The position numbers and the translations under genes are program-made. A stretch of 64,000 nucleotides of DNA, taken from the NCBI RefSeq assembly GCF_004784465.1, contig NZ_SRRU01000005.1, positions 248,001 to 312,000 on the forward strand, written 5' to 3'. Origin of the DNA: Streptomyces griseoluteus. GTDB lineage: Bacteria > Actinomycetota > Actinomycetes > Streptomycetales > Streptomycetaceae. Positions 52,476 to 64,000 of the stretch are shown here, piece by piece. Numbering within the stretch: position 1 is the first letter of the stretch; each line of letters starts with the position of its first letter. The notes beneath the pieces were generated by a model that ran no database searches, was not told where the DNA came from, and saw only the letters and a program-made list of their open reading frames with translations.

Positions 52476-53299
52476 CGGGCGGGCTCCTCGGGCGTGGCCT
52501 CCCCGGGCGCGGCTTCCTTGGGGTCGCGCCCGGCGCCGGGCGGGCCCGCGAAGGCCTGGGCGATGTCCAGCCAGCGGTCGGCGTCCGCGCCGACGGCGGT
52601 CAGGGCGAGGTCGGCGCGGTGGGCGCGCTGGGTGACGAGCAGGCAGAGATCGACCGCGGAGCCGGTGACCCGTTGCGCGGCGTCCTCGGGACCGTGGGTC
52701 CACAGCTCGCCCGAGGGGGCACGGACCTCGACGCGGAACTCGTCCTCCGGCGCGGGCAGTCCCCGTACCGCGAAGGCGAAGTTCCGGGCCCGCACACCGA
52801 TGCGGACCACATGCCGGAGCCGGTCGGTGGGTGCACGCACCACACCCAGTGCGTCGGCCACGTCCTGGCCGTGGGCCCAGGTCTCCATGAGCCGGCCGGT
52901 GGCCATGGCGGCGGCCGACATGGGCGGCCCGAACCAGGGGAACCGGGTGTGCCGCGCGGCCGCCTCCCGCAGGGCGTGGTCCAACTCCTGCCGACCGTTC
53001 CGCCAGCGAGTGAGCAGTTCGGCGGGGCCGAGCCGGACGCCTTCCTCGGCGCCGTCGTCGACGAAGGTGCCGGGCGACGTGAGCGCCTGTTCGGCGAACT
53101 TCTGGAAGGCCGCCTGGTCGCTCATGGCGAGCAGGGCGGCTCGGTCGGTCCAGTGCAGATGGGCGATCTGGTGGGCGATGCTCCAGCGCGAAGCGGGCGT
53201 CGCGCGTGCCCACTCGCTCTCGGTCAACTCGGCCACGAGCAGGTCGAGTTCCCGGCTTTCCTCACGCAGGTCGTCGAAGACGGGCGTCGGATCGGACAT
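52472..53299 (-). CDS. TIGR03084-type protein (DinB/mycothiol isomerase-like)
   Basis: A 275-residue helical-bundle protein. The N-terminal block SRWSIAHQIAHLHWTDRAAL and the METWAHGQDVADALG block supply histidines that fit the metal-binding four-helix bundle of the DinB/mycothiol-dependent maleylpyruvate isomerase superfamily. It is coupled to the AtuA-like gene by a four-base overlap. ATG 53299 is preferred over ATG 53311. It is the first gene of the leftward catabolic set, and its enzymatic role is not known. Confidence 0.8.
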   Translation of the reverse strand: MSDPTPVFDDLREESRELDLLVAELTESEWARATPASRWSIAHQIAHLHWTDRAALLAMSDQAAFQKFAEQALTSPGTFVDDGAEEGVRLGPAELLTRWRNGRQELDHALREAAARHTRFPWFGPPMSAAAMATGRLMETWAHGQDVADALGVVRAPTDRLRHVVRIGVRARNFAFAVRGLPAPEDEFRVEVRAPSGELWTHGPEDAAQRVTGSAVDLCLLVTQRAHRADLALTAVGADADRWLDIAQAFAGPPGAGRDPKEAAPGEATPEEPAR

Positions 53300-53404
53300 G
53301 GGCAGGAGCATGGCAGCGGGGGCAGAAACAATCAAGCGTGCTTGCATTAATTCAAGGGGAGCGAGGTGCCGGAAATCAGGTGCGCCCGGAGCGTCTCCTC
53401 CGGC

Positions 53405-53410
53405 TAGGTT
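53405..53410 (+). promoter_or_regulatory. -10 box TAGGTT, leaderless start of kinase-like gene
   Basis: TAGGTT lies six bases before ATG 53417, without a ribosome site. Confidence 0.5.
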
Positions 53411-53416
53411 CACCGG

Positions 53417-54334
53417 ATGCGCGTATTCACGGACCCCTCGGAACTGCGACGACTGGTGCGGGACGGGCTGGGGCCGGGGTGCCGGGTCACGGGTGTGGAG
53501 AGGCTGCGCGGTGGCTCGAAGAAGGGGGTGTACCGGTTGGCCCTGACCGGGGCGGGCGCCCCGCCGACCGTGATCGCCTACAGCTGGGCCCCACAGGAGA
53601 ACTACTGGCCGAGTGTGCCGACGCCCCACGCCTCCGGCCTGGCGCCGTTCCTGTCCGCGCACCACACCCTTCAGGCAGCCGGTGTGCGCACCCCACACGT
53701 CCTGTACGTGTCCGAGCCCGACGACCTGGCCCTGGTGGAGGACATCCCCGGCGACACCCTGGAGGCGGCCTTCACCACCGACCCCGTCCGAGCGGCGAAG
53801 GCCCTGGGCGAGCTGGCCGTGGCCCTGGACCACATGGCCGCGCACACCTCTCCGGCGGACCACATCAGCGAGGACGTGGCCCTGACCCGAGCCCTCGACG
53901 ACCTCGCCGAGTCAGCAGCCCGCGACCCGCGCATCGACGCGGCGACCCCGGCCCTGGCCAACCGCCTGCACGAACTGCACGCGGCGCTGGCCCCTCGCCC
54001 CACCTACTCCCTGGTCCACGGCGAACTCGGCCCCGACCACATCCTCCTCACCCCCGACGCCCACCCTGTCCTGATCGACATCGAGGCCCTCTCCCACTCC
54101 GACCCCGAACAGGAACACGCCTACCTGCGCCTGCGCTTCGGCCCCCACTACGCCCCCCTCTCCCGCCCCCTGGACCCCGCCCGCCTGTCCCTGCACACCC
54201 TCGCCCTCCACCTCTCCCTGGTCGCGGGCCCCCTCCGCCTGCTGGACGGCGACTTCCCCCACCGCGACGCCATGCGAGGAATCGCGGAACACAACACGCG
54301 GGAGGCCCTACGGCTGGTGGGGCCGGTGACCTGA
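53417..54334 (+). CDS. Aminoglycoside phosphotransferase-fold protein with altered active site
   Basis: A 305-residue APH/choline-kinase fold protein. A glycine-rich RLRGGSKKGVYRL start, VEDIPGDTLEAAF hinge and LVHGELGPDHILL block are present, then LIDIEALSHSDPEQEHAYL. In active kinases the catalytic loop is HGDxxxxN and the metal motif is IDxE or IDWE; here the loop Asp is Glu and the Asn is His. It may be a pseudokinase or a divergent enzyme. Leaderless. It diverges from the catabolic cluster. Confidence 0.75.
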   Translation: MRVFTDPSELRRLVRDGLGPGCRVTGVERLRGGSKKGVYRLALTGAGAPPTVIAYSWAPQENYWPSVPTPHASGLAPFLSAHHTLQAAGVRTPHVLYVSEPDDLALVEDIPGDTLEAAFTTDPVRAAKALGELAVALDHMAAHTSPADHISEDVALTRALDDLAESAARDPRIDAATPALANRLHELHAALAPRPTYSLVHGELGPDHILLTPDAHPVLIDIEALSHSDPEQEHAYLRLRFGPHYAPLSRPLDPARLSLHTLALHLSLVAGPLRLLDGDFPHRDAMRGIAEHNTREALRLVGPVT

Positions 54335-54458
54335 GCCGGCGATCAGCCGCGGAGGCAGGCACTCCGAGCGGCAGGAGCGCGCTCCGGGCCGGACGTGAGC
54401 CGGCGACAGCCCCACGTCATCGAGCACTCCCGACACCCCCGCTCCGCGCACGGAGTGC

Positions 54459-55382
54459 CTACGCCTCCGGCGCCGGCGGTGCCACTCGCCGCGTCTGGGT
54501 ACGCACCGCGCCGATGCTCGCCGCGATGACCAGCGCGATGGCGGCGGCCTGGGTCAGGGAGAGGGTCTGGTGCAGGACGAAGAAACCCGCGGTGGCCGCC
54601 ACGGCCGGTTCCAGGCTCATCAGGATGGCGAAGGTCGGGGCGGGGAGGCGGCGGAGGGCGAGCAGTTCAAGGGTGTACGGGAGGACCGAGGAGAGCAGGG
54701 CCACTGCCGAACCGAGGGCGATGGTGGTGGGGTTCAGCAGCCGGGCGCCCGCGTCGACGATGCCCAGCGGGAGGAACACCAGCGCGGCCACACCCATCGC
54801 GAGGGCCAGTCCGTCGGCCTGGGGGAAGCGGCGCCCCGTACGGGCGCTGAAGATGATGTACGCCGCCCACATGACGCCCGCCGACAGGGCGAAGCCGACG
54901 CCCAGCGGGTCGAGTCCGCTGAAGCCTCCGCCGCCCAGCAGGAAGACGCCCGCCAGGGCGAGGGCCGCCCATACGGCGTTGATCGCGCGGCGGGAGGCGA
55001 AGACGGACAGGGCGAGCGGTCCGAGGACTTCCAGGGTGACCGCGAGACCCAGCGGGATACGGGCCACCGCCTGGTAGAAGAGGCCGTTCATCCCGGCCAT
55101 GGTGAGACCAAAGACGATCACCGTGCCCCAGTCGGTACGGGAGTGCCCCCGCAGCCGGGGCCGGCACACCACCAGCAGCACGACGGCCGCCGCCACCAGG
55201 CGCAGCGTCACCACGCCGAGCGCGCCCGCGCGGGGCATCAGCGTCACCGCGAGCGCCCCGCCGAACTGGACCGATATCCCGCCCGCCAGCACCAGCCCGA
55301 CCGGCCCCAGCGAGCCGAACCGGCCAGGGGAGTCCGGGGTGGCGGAGGTCTTGGCCGGGGTGGAGGTACGGACGGTGGTCAC
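54459..55382 (-). CDS. EamA/RhtA-type drug/metabolite exporter
   Basis: A 307-residue protein with ten predicted membrane segments and two repeated EamA halves: MAGMNGLFYQAVARIPLG (half 1) and LPYTLELLALRRLPAPTFAILMSLEP (half 2, quoted as LPYTLELLALRRLPAP). This is the RhtA-like group that exports threonine, homoserine and related compounds. The true substrate is unknown. GTG 55382. It lies alone. Confidence 0.87.
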   Translation of the reverse strand: MTTVRTSTPAKTSATPDSPGRFGSLGPVGLVLAGGISVQFGGALAVTLMPRAGALGVVTLRLVAAAVVLLVVCRPRLRGHSRTDWGTVIVFGLTMAGMNGLFYQAVARIPLGLAVTLEVLGPLALSVFASRRAINAVWAALALAGVFLLGGGGFSGLDPLGVGFALSAGVMWAAYIIFSARTGRRFPQADGLALAMGVAALVFLPLGIVDAGARLLNPTTIALGSAVALLSSVLPYTLELLALRRLPAPTFAILMSLEPAVAATAGFFVLHQTLSLTQAAAIALVIAASIGAVRTQTRRVAPPAPEA

Positions 55383-55540
55383 GGGCTGTCCTGGGGAGCG
55401 GCGGGAGTGGGCTTCATGCGTACACCTCGATGTACTTCCCGGTCCACGATAATGGACCTCCGTCAGGTGTGTGAACCCTTATGCCACTGTACGCAGCCGG
55501 TGTCCTGGATGCTGAGATCAAGGACCGGCGGGCCGGTGCC

Positions 55541-56662
55541 TCATCGGCGGGCCATGTACAGGTCGAACGCCTTGTGCAGCATCTTGTTCAGCGGGAAGTC
55601 CCACTCCCCCACGTACTCCGCCGCCTCGCCGCCCGCGCCGACCTTGAAGCGGAGCAGGCCGAGCAGGTGGTTGGACTCCTCCAGGGTGTCGGTGATGCCC
55701 CGGAAGTCGTAGACGTGCGCGCCCAGCTCATGGGCGTCGGACATCATCCGCCACTGCATGGCGTTGTTGGGCTGGACCTCCCGCTTGCGGGCGGTGGAGG
55801 CGCCGTACGAGTACCAGACGTGGCTGCCCACGATCAGCATCGTCGCCGCCGCCAGCACCTCCCCGTCGTGGTGGGCGAGGTACAGCCGCATGCGGTCGGG
55901 GTCCTCGTTGGCGAGCGCGGTCCACATCCGCTGGAAATAGGCCAATGGACGCGGGATGAAACGGTCGCGCTCGGCCGTCTCCCGGTACAGCTCGTAGAAC
56001 ACCGGCAGGTCGTCCGCCCCTCCGCGCACCACCTTCACGCCCGCCTTCTCGGCCTTCTTGATGTTGCGCCGCCACTGCTGGTTGAGCCCACCGTGGATCT
56101 CCTCCAGCGACCGCCCGGCGAACGGCACCTGGCACACGTACCGGGGCTGCCCCGCCGCGAAGCCCTCCTCCGCGTCCGGTTCGCTCTGCCGCCATCCCAT
56201 ACCGCGCAGCCGGTCGGCGAGGGCCTGGGCGCGCGGGTCCTGCCAGGTCGGCTCGGCGTCCCGGAGCCGGTGTGCGGCCGGGTCGGCGATGGCGGCCTTG
56301 ACCGCCTCCGGGCTCCAGCGGCGGGCCACCACCGGCGGGCCCATCTTCACCGAGAACGCCCCCCGCGCCTTGAGGTGCGCCAGCATCGGTTCCAGCCAGC
56401 GCTCCAGGCCGTCCGCGTGCCAGTCGATCACCGGCCCCTCCGGCAGATACGCCAGATACCGCTTCACCTTGGGCAGCGGCCGCAGCAGCACCAGCCCCGC
56501 CCCCACGATCCGCCCTTCCTCGTCGAACCATCCCAGGCTCTCCGCCCGCCAGTCGGGCTTCACCTCCCCCCACGACGGCACCTGCATATGGCTGACCGAG
56601 GACCGCGAACCCACAAAGGCCAGGTGCTCGGTCCGGCTGACAGGGCGCAGGGTGAGGCTCAT
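55541..56662 (-). CDS. FemX-like peptidoglycan bridge glycyltransferase
   Basis: A 373-residue FemABX/GNAT-fold protein. It has two GNAT-like domains: the first includes PSWGEVKPDWRAES and LPKVKRYLAYLPEGPVID, the second NIKKAEKAGVKVVRGGADDL and MLIVGSHVWYSYGASTARKR, plus the C-terminal DFPLNKMLHKAFDLY. Such enzymes use aminoacyl-tRNA to add amino acids to lipid II; in Streptomyces the bridge is a single glycine, so FemX-type glycine addition is expected. ATG 56662. Confidence 0.87.
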   Translation of the reverse strand: MSLTLRPVSRTEHLAFVGSRSSVSHMQVPSWGEVKPDWRAESLGWFDEEGRIVGAGLVLLRPLPKVKRYLAYLPEGPVIDWHADGLERWLEPMLAHLKARGAFSVKMGPPVVARRWSPEAVKAAIADPAAHRLRDAEPTWQDPRAQALADRLRGMGWRQSEPDAEEGFAAGQPRYVCQVPFAGRSLEEIHGGLNQQWRRNIKKAEKAGVKVVRGGADDLPVFYELYRETAERDRFIPRPLAYFQRMWTALANEDPDRMRLYLAHHDGEVLAAATMLIVGSHVWYSYGASTARKREVQPNNAMQWRMMSDAHELGAHVYDFRGITDTLEESNHLLGLLRFKVGAGGEAAEYVGEWDFPLNKMLHKAFDLYMARR

Positions 56663-56814
56663 ACGGAGGACTCCTTCGCGCAGGCAGATCCCGTCACCCT
56701 ACGATCCGCACCGCCCGTCTCCGGGGCCGAACCACCGCCGACGTCCCGTATCCGCCACCCCTGCACGCAGCCCCTGCACACAGGGCACACCGCGAGCCGC
56801 CCCGTACTCCTCGG

Positions 56815-61028
<4,214 letters not shown>

Positions 61029-61051
61029 AACCTGTAGATCCACGTGAGTGG

Positions 61052-61078
61052 GGGCGCCCGGTGGTGAACCGGGCGCCC
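61052..61078. terminator. Bidirectional terminator after serC
   Basis: GGGCGCCCGGT (61052-61062) pairs perfectly with ACCGGGCGCCC (61068-61078) with a five-base loop and is followed by TTT. It separates serC from the convergent gene. Confidence 0.85.
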
Positions 61079-61107
61079 TTTCCCGTACCCCGCGCTTGTC
61101 GCTGTCC

Positions 61108-62076
61108 CTAGCCCTTGCGCCGCATCCGCCGCATGCCGAACACCGCGGCGGCGCCGAGGGCGAGGAGGACGGCGCCCGTCTTGAGGCCGCCCCCGCCGCT
61201 CTTCTCCCCCGCGGCGGAACTCCCGCCCGTGGACGGTGACTCGGAGGCCACGGCGCCGCCCTCGGGTGCGTCCAGCGCCCTTACCTGGCTCTGCGCGCCC
61301 TCGCTGCCGTACATCAGCTTGGTGCCGTCGGCGGAGTAGCTGACGGACTCGCCCTGGCCCTGGAGGGGCACGTCCAGGCGGTCCAGCTTCTTGATCCGGC
61401 CGCCGTTCCAGTCGTAGGAGATGCCGCCGAAGTAGCCGCGTACGGCGAGCTGTCGGCCGTTCGGCGAGAAGGCGGCGTCGGTGGCCCACAGGTCGACGGG
61501 GGCGACCGGGCGGAAGATGTTCGCACCGGAGGACGACAGCTGGGCGGGGCCCTCGTACAGGTGGCCGCCGTCCTCGTTCTTGTCGATGATGTAGACGCGG
61601 CCGGTCTTGGGGTGGACGGCCAGCGACTCGGCGTCACGGGGGCCGTCGGAGTACTTCACCACGTACTGCGTGGCCGTGACCGTCTGGTCCTTCAGGGTCT
61701 TCGGCTCGGGCAGGCGGTAGATCCAGACATAGGGCCAGCGACCGTGGAAGTTGTCCCCGATGTCGCCGACGTAGATCTGGTTGTCCGGCCCGATGGAGAT
61801 GGCCTCCACGTCACGCGGGGAGCCGATGCCGCGCAGGGTGAGCGTCGCGACGGTCTTGCCGGTGCGGCTGTCGACGGCGTAGAGGTAGGGGCCGTCGTCG
61901 CTGTCGTTGTGCGTCCAGTAGACGCCCGGGTGCAGGTGGGAGGCGGCCAGGCCGCTGGACTCGGTGATCCTGGAGTCCTCGATGGTGAACCCCCGGTCCC
62001 CGTCCGCGGCGTGGGCGGGCAGGGCGCAGGCACCCGCGAGCAGGGCCCCGGCGAGCAGGGCGAACGGTCGGCGCAT
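61108..62076 (-). CDS. Secreted beta-propeller-like protein with C-terminal membrane anchor
   Basis: A 322-residue exported protein. A signal peptide at ~1-24 (MRRPFALLAGALLAGACA, ending ALPAHA) is followed by a propeller-like region with repeated strands (ESLAVHPKTGRVYIIDKNED, SYSADGTKLMYGSEGAQ). The C-terminal linker is rich in Ser and Gly and is followed by a membrane segment (TGAVLLALGAAAVFG) and a basic tail RRMRRKG, so it stays on the outer face of the membrane. There is no LPxTG motif. Function unknown. Start ATG 62076. Confidence 0.75.
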   Translation of the reverse strand: MRRPFALLAGALLAGACALPAHAADGDRGFTIEDSRITESSGLAASHLHPGVYWTHNDSDDGPYLYAVDSRTGKTVATLTLRGIGSPRDVEAISIGPDNQIYVGDIGDNFHGRWPYVWIYRLPEPKTLKDQTVTATQYVVKYSDGPRDAESLAVHPKTGRVYIIDKNEDGGHLYEGPAQLSSSGANIFRPVAPVDLWATDAAFSPNGRQLAVRGYFGGISYDWNGGRIKKLDRLDVPLQGQGESVSYSADGTKLMYGSEGAQSQVRALDAPEGGAVASESPSTGGSSAAGEKSGGGGLKTGAVLLALGAAAVFGMRRMRRKG

Positions 62077-62174
62077 GGTCCAAGACTGCCACCTGGCGCG
62101 GACGTTCAGTGGGGTGGTGGGCCTCACATCGGCCCCGGGTGCGGGCCTGTGCCGGGATCCGCCATCATGAGCGG

Positions 62175-62849
62175 ATGCTCAGGTTCATGCCCGTAGGTGA
62201 CTCCATGACGATCGGGAGCGCGGGCGAACACACGTGGCGTTACCGGCTGTGGCAGCACCTGCGGGGCACATACGGCGGCCCGTTCCAGATCGTCGGTCCC
62301 CGCGAGACGCTGTACGACCAGGCCACCGGGGAGCCCGACTCCTACGAGTACGCCGATCCCGACTTCCCGCGCGCCCATCTCGCCGGGTGGGGCGAGGGCT
62401 GGCAGCACATGGCTCCGCTGATCGGGGAGGCGGTGCGGGCGCACCGGGCCGACGTGCTGCTGGTCTCTCTGGGGCTGATCGACCTGGGTTTCTACACCAA
62501 CGCGGAGCAGACGGTCGACAACGTGCGAGCGTTCGTGGCCGCGGCCCGTGAGGCGCGTCCGCGCGTACGGATGGTGCTGCTGCCGGTCATCCCGAACATA
62601 CGCGCCCAGGAGGACGGCCCCTTCGCCGAACAGGTCGACCTCTTCAACACGCTCCTCGCCAAGACGACCGCCGACCTGGACGAACCCCGGTCCCCGCTGC
62701 TGCTGGCCTCGGCGCCGGAGGGCTGGGACATCCACACGGACACGTACGACGGCACGCACCCCAACGCCGGCGGCGAGCACCGGATCGCGGGGGCGTTCGC
62801 GGGGGCGATGCACGAGGCGTGGGGGCTGGGGGAGCCGTACGTGGCTTGA
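62175..62849 (+). CDS. SGNH/GDSL hydrolase-like protein
   Basis: A 224-residue SGNH hydrolase. The nucleophile block reads PVGDSMTIG (Ser at ~10), and the C-terminal DGTHPNAGGEHRIA carries the catalytic Asp and His. The third block, normally GxND, reads LGLIDLGF, so the asparagine of the oxyanion hole is missing or displaced. Signal peptide absent. Cytosolic or exported by another route. Esterase activity is uncertain. ATG 62175. Confidence 0.78.
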   Translation: MLRFMPVGDSMTIGSAGEHTWRYRLWQHLRGTYGGPFQIVGPRETLYDQATGEPDSYEYADPDFPRAHLAGWGEGWQHMAPLIGEAVRAHRADVLLVSLGLIDLGFYTNAEQTVDNVRAFVAAAREARPRVRMVLLPVIPNIRAQEDGPFAEQVDLFNTLLAKTTADLDEPRSPLLLASAPEGWDIHTDTYDGTHPNAGGEHRIAGAFAGAMHEAWGLGEPYVA

Positions 62850-62943
62850 ACGGACCGACCGGGTTCCGGCGTCTCCCGGTGACGGTGCGTATCGTTGAAC
62901 CGCGCGGCTGCGCACAAGTGGGCAGCCGGGGAGGAGCGCCACG

Positions 62944-63522
62944 ATGACCGTCCTCGACGACAGGACCGCGATGGCCGAGAGCGACACCGCACGCTTGGAC
63001 GAGTGGTTCGAGCTGATGCCCGTCCCCGAAGGATTCCGGGCCGAGATCGTCGGGGGCTGCTTCCACATGGTGCCGCAGCGGAACACGCATTGGCAGATCA
63101 TCCGTCGGGTCGTGCGGGCCCTGGAGAACAGGTTCGGACCGGACGTCATGGTGTTCTCGGACGTCCGCATCGATTTCCCCGGCCACCAGAACGGCTTCTG
63201 CCCGGATGTCGCCATGCTCAAGGACTCGGCGGAGCCGGACGAGACGGGGCACTGGCGCCACCAGGATGTCCAGTTCGTCTCCGAAGTCATCTCCCAGGGC
63301 ACGGCCGCGAACGACTACGGCCCCAAGAGGACCGCTTACGCCGTCGCAGAGGTCCCCGTCTACCTCATCGCGGACCCCTACCAAGGGCGGTGCCACGTCT
63401 ACACCGACCCCAAGGACGGCGAGTATGTCCGTGCCCTCGAGGTGAGGTTCGGCGGCGACATCGACCTCACCGGCACGACAGTCGACCTCGTCCTCAAAAC
63501 CCACGACTTCCCGCGCGACTGA
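62944..63522 (+). CDS. Uma2/DUF820 family putative endonuclease
   Basis: A 192-residue Uma2-type protein. The restriction-like fold signatures are RAEIVGGCFHMVPQ, GFCPDVAMLKDSAE and FVSEVISQGTAANDY, with Pro-Asp and the later SEV acidic residues and lysine PKRTAYA as the presumed PD-(D/E)xK-like catalytic set. Family members are abundant in Streptomyces and are predicted nucleases, though largely untested. GGGGAGGAG precedes ATG 62944. Confidence 0.85.
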   Translation: MTVLDDRTAMAESDTARLDEWFELMPVPEGFRAEIVGGCFHMVPQRNTHWQIIRRVVRALENRFGPDVMVFSDVRIDFPGHQNGFCPDVAMLKDSAEPDETGHWRHQDVQFVSEVISQGTAANDYGPKRTAYAVAEVPVYLIADPYQGRCHVYTDPKDGEYVRALEVRFGGDIDLTGTTVDLVLKTHDFPRD

Positions 63523-63570
63523 CCCCCACCGCTTGCCTAGAGCGCGCTCCAAGACGTTGGCTAGGGGGGC

Positions 63571-64000
63571 ATGAGGTACACGCAGCTTGGACGTACGGGA
63601 CTGAAGGTCAGCCGGCTGGTGCTGGGGACCATGAACTTCGGACCGCAGACCGACGAGGCGGACAGCCACGCGATCATGGACGCGGCGCTGGACGCGGGCA
63701 TCAACTACTTCGACACCGCGAACGTGTACGGCTGGGGCGAGAACAAGGGCCGTACCGAGGAGATCATCGGAAGCTGGTTCGCGAAGGGCGGCGAGCGGCG
63801 GGAGAAAACCGTCCTGGCCACCAAGGTTTACGGGAACATGGGCGCAGAAGGCGACGCCTGGCCCAACTACGACAAGCTCTCCGCGCTGAACATCCGCCGC
63901 GCGGTGGACGCCAGCCTGAAGCGGCTGCAGACCGACTACATCGACATCTACCAGTTCCACCACGTCGACCGGAACACCCCGTTCGAGGAGATCTGGCAGG
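63571..64000 (+). CDS. Aldo/keto reductase (3' end outside window)
   Basis: The first 143 codons of an aldo/keto reductase: LGRTGLKVSRLVLGTMNFGP start, the catalytic aspartate and tyrosine in FDTANVYGWGENKG, a lysine in VLATKVYGNMG, and the DYIDIYQFHHVDRN block with a catalytic-type His. The protein is NADPH-dependent by family. It runs off the right edge. ATG 63571 is preceded by AGGGGGGC. Confidence 0.9.
   Translation, partial: MRYTQLGRTGLKVSRLVLGTMNFGPQTDEADSHAIMDAALDAGINYFDTANVYGWGENKGRTEEIIGSWFAKGGERREKTVLATKVYGNMGAEGDAWPNYDKLSALNIRRAVDASLKRLQTDYIDIYQFHHVDRNTPFEEIWQ

Noticed and set aside
62944..63522. Uma2 gene as part of a defence island
   Set aside because: Uma2 proteins are scattered singly in Streptomyces and neighbours here are housekeeping genes.

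Overview
The window looks like a chromosomal segment of a Streptomyces species. GC content and third-position GC are very high, short overlaps (ATGA, GTGA) and GTG starts are common, and several families are typical of Streptomyces: Scr1-type HTH/DUF397 pairs, an AfsK-AfsS-AfsR set, FbiC, DmdR1, a mycothiol-enzyme-like anti-sigma fusion and a FemX-like enzyme. I see no rRNA, tRNA, CRISPR, phage or plasmid functions. The content fits core or near-core chromosome rather than a biosynthetic island.

Layout. 1-2.2 kb: the 5' end of an ADP-ribosylglycohydrolase-like gene and an HATPase / XRE-HTH / DUF397 regulatory set. 2.2-7.6 kb: membrane protein, L,D-transpeptidase-like pseudoenzyme, FbiC (F420 synthesis), a ribbon-helix-helix-like regulator with an upstream box array, and a DUF4097 protein. 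7.6-9.4 kb: DrrAB-type ABC transporter. 9.5-15.6 kb: the afsR-afsS-afsK regulatory locus. A 166-bp MITE-like element ends 10 bp before the afsR start codon, and the afsK reading frame is broken by a frameshift in its propeller domain. 15.7-21.8 kb: small regulators and enzymes, many apparently leaderless. 22-25.6 kb: HATPase, short ORF, STAS antagonist, ECF-like sigma factor and zinc-finger anti-sigma fusion, which suggests a sigma-control module. 25.6-35.8 kb: PurU, a lipoprotein binding protein, a TQ-repeat membrane protein, a TPR regulator, a primase-like protein, an ABC exporter and an alpha/beta hydrolase fold lacking its serine. 36-41.8 kb: dmdR1, an SIS protein, a second MITE copy, a PAS/GAF protein, a small 12-codon transcription unit, pdxH and a citrate synthase. 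41.8-43.1 kb: an Fe(II) oxygenase behind a putative leader peptide. 43.1-53.3 kb: a leftward cluster of TetR, enoyl-CoA hydratase, acyl-CoA ligase, acyl-CoA dehydrogenase, biotin carboxylase, carboxyltransferase, an AtuA-like protein and a TIGR03084-like protein. Its parts list resembles the acyclic-terpene (Atu) or leucine (Liu) degradation pathways. 53.4-64 kb: kinase-like protein, exporter, FemX, an FAD/Fe-S dehydrogenase, serC, a secreted propeller protein, an SGNH hydrolase, Uma2 and a truncated aldo/keto reductase.

The most informative region is the afs locus: an intact AfsR, an AfsS-like repeat peptide behind an 11-bp direct-repeat promoter, and an AfsK that is either truncated, frameshifted during translation, or affected by a sequencing error.
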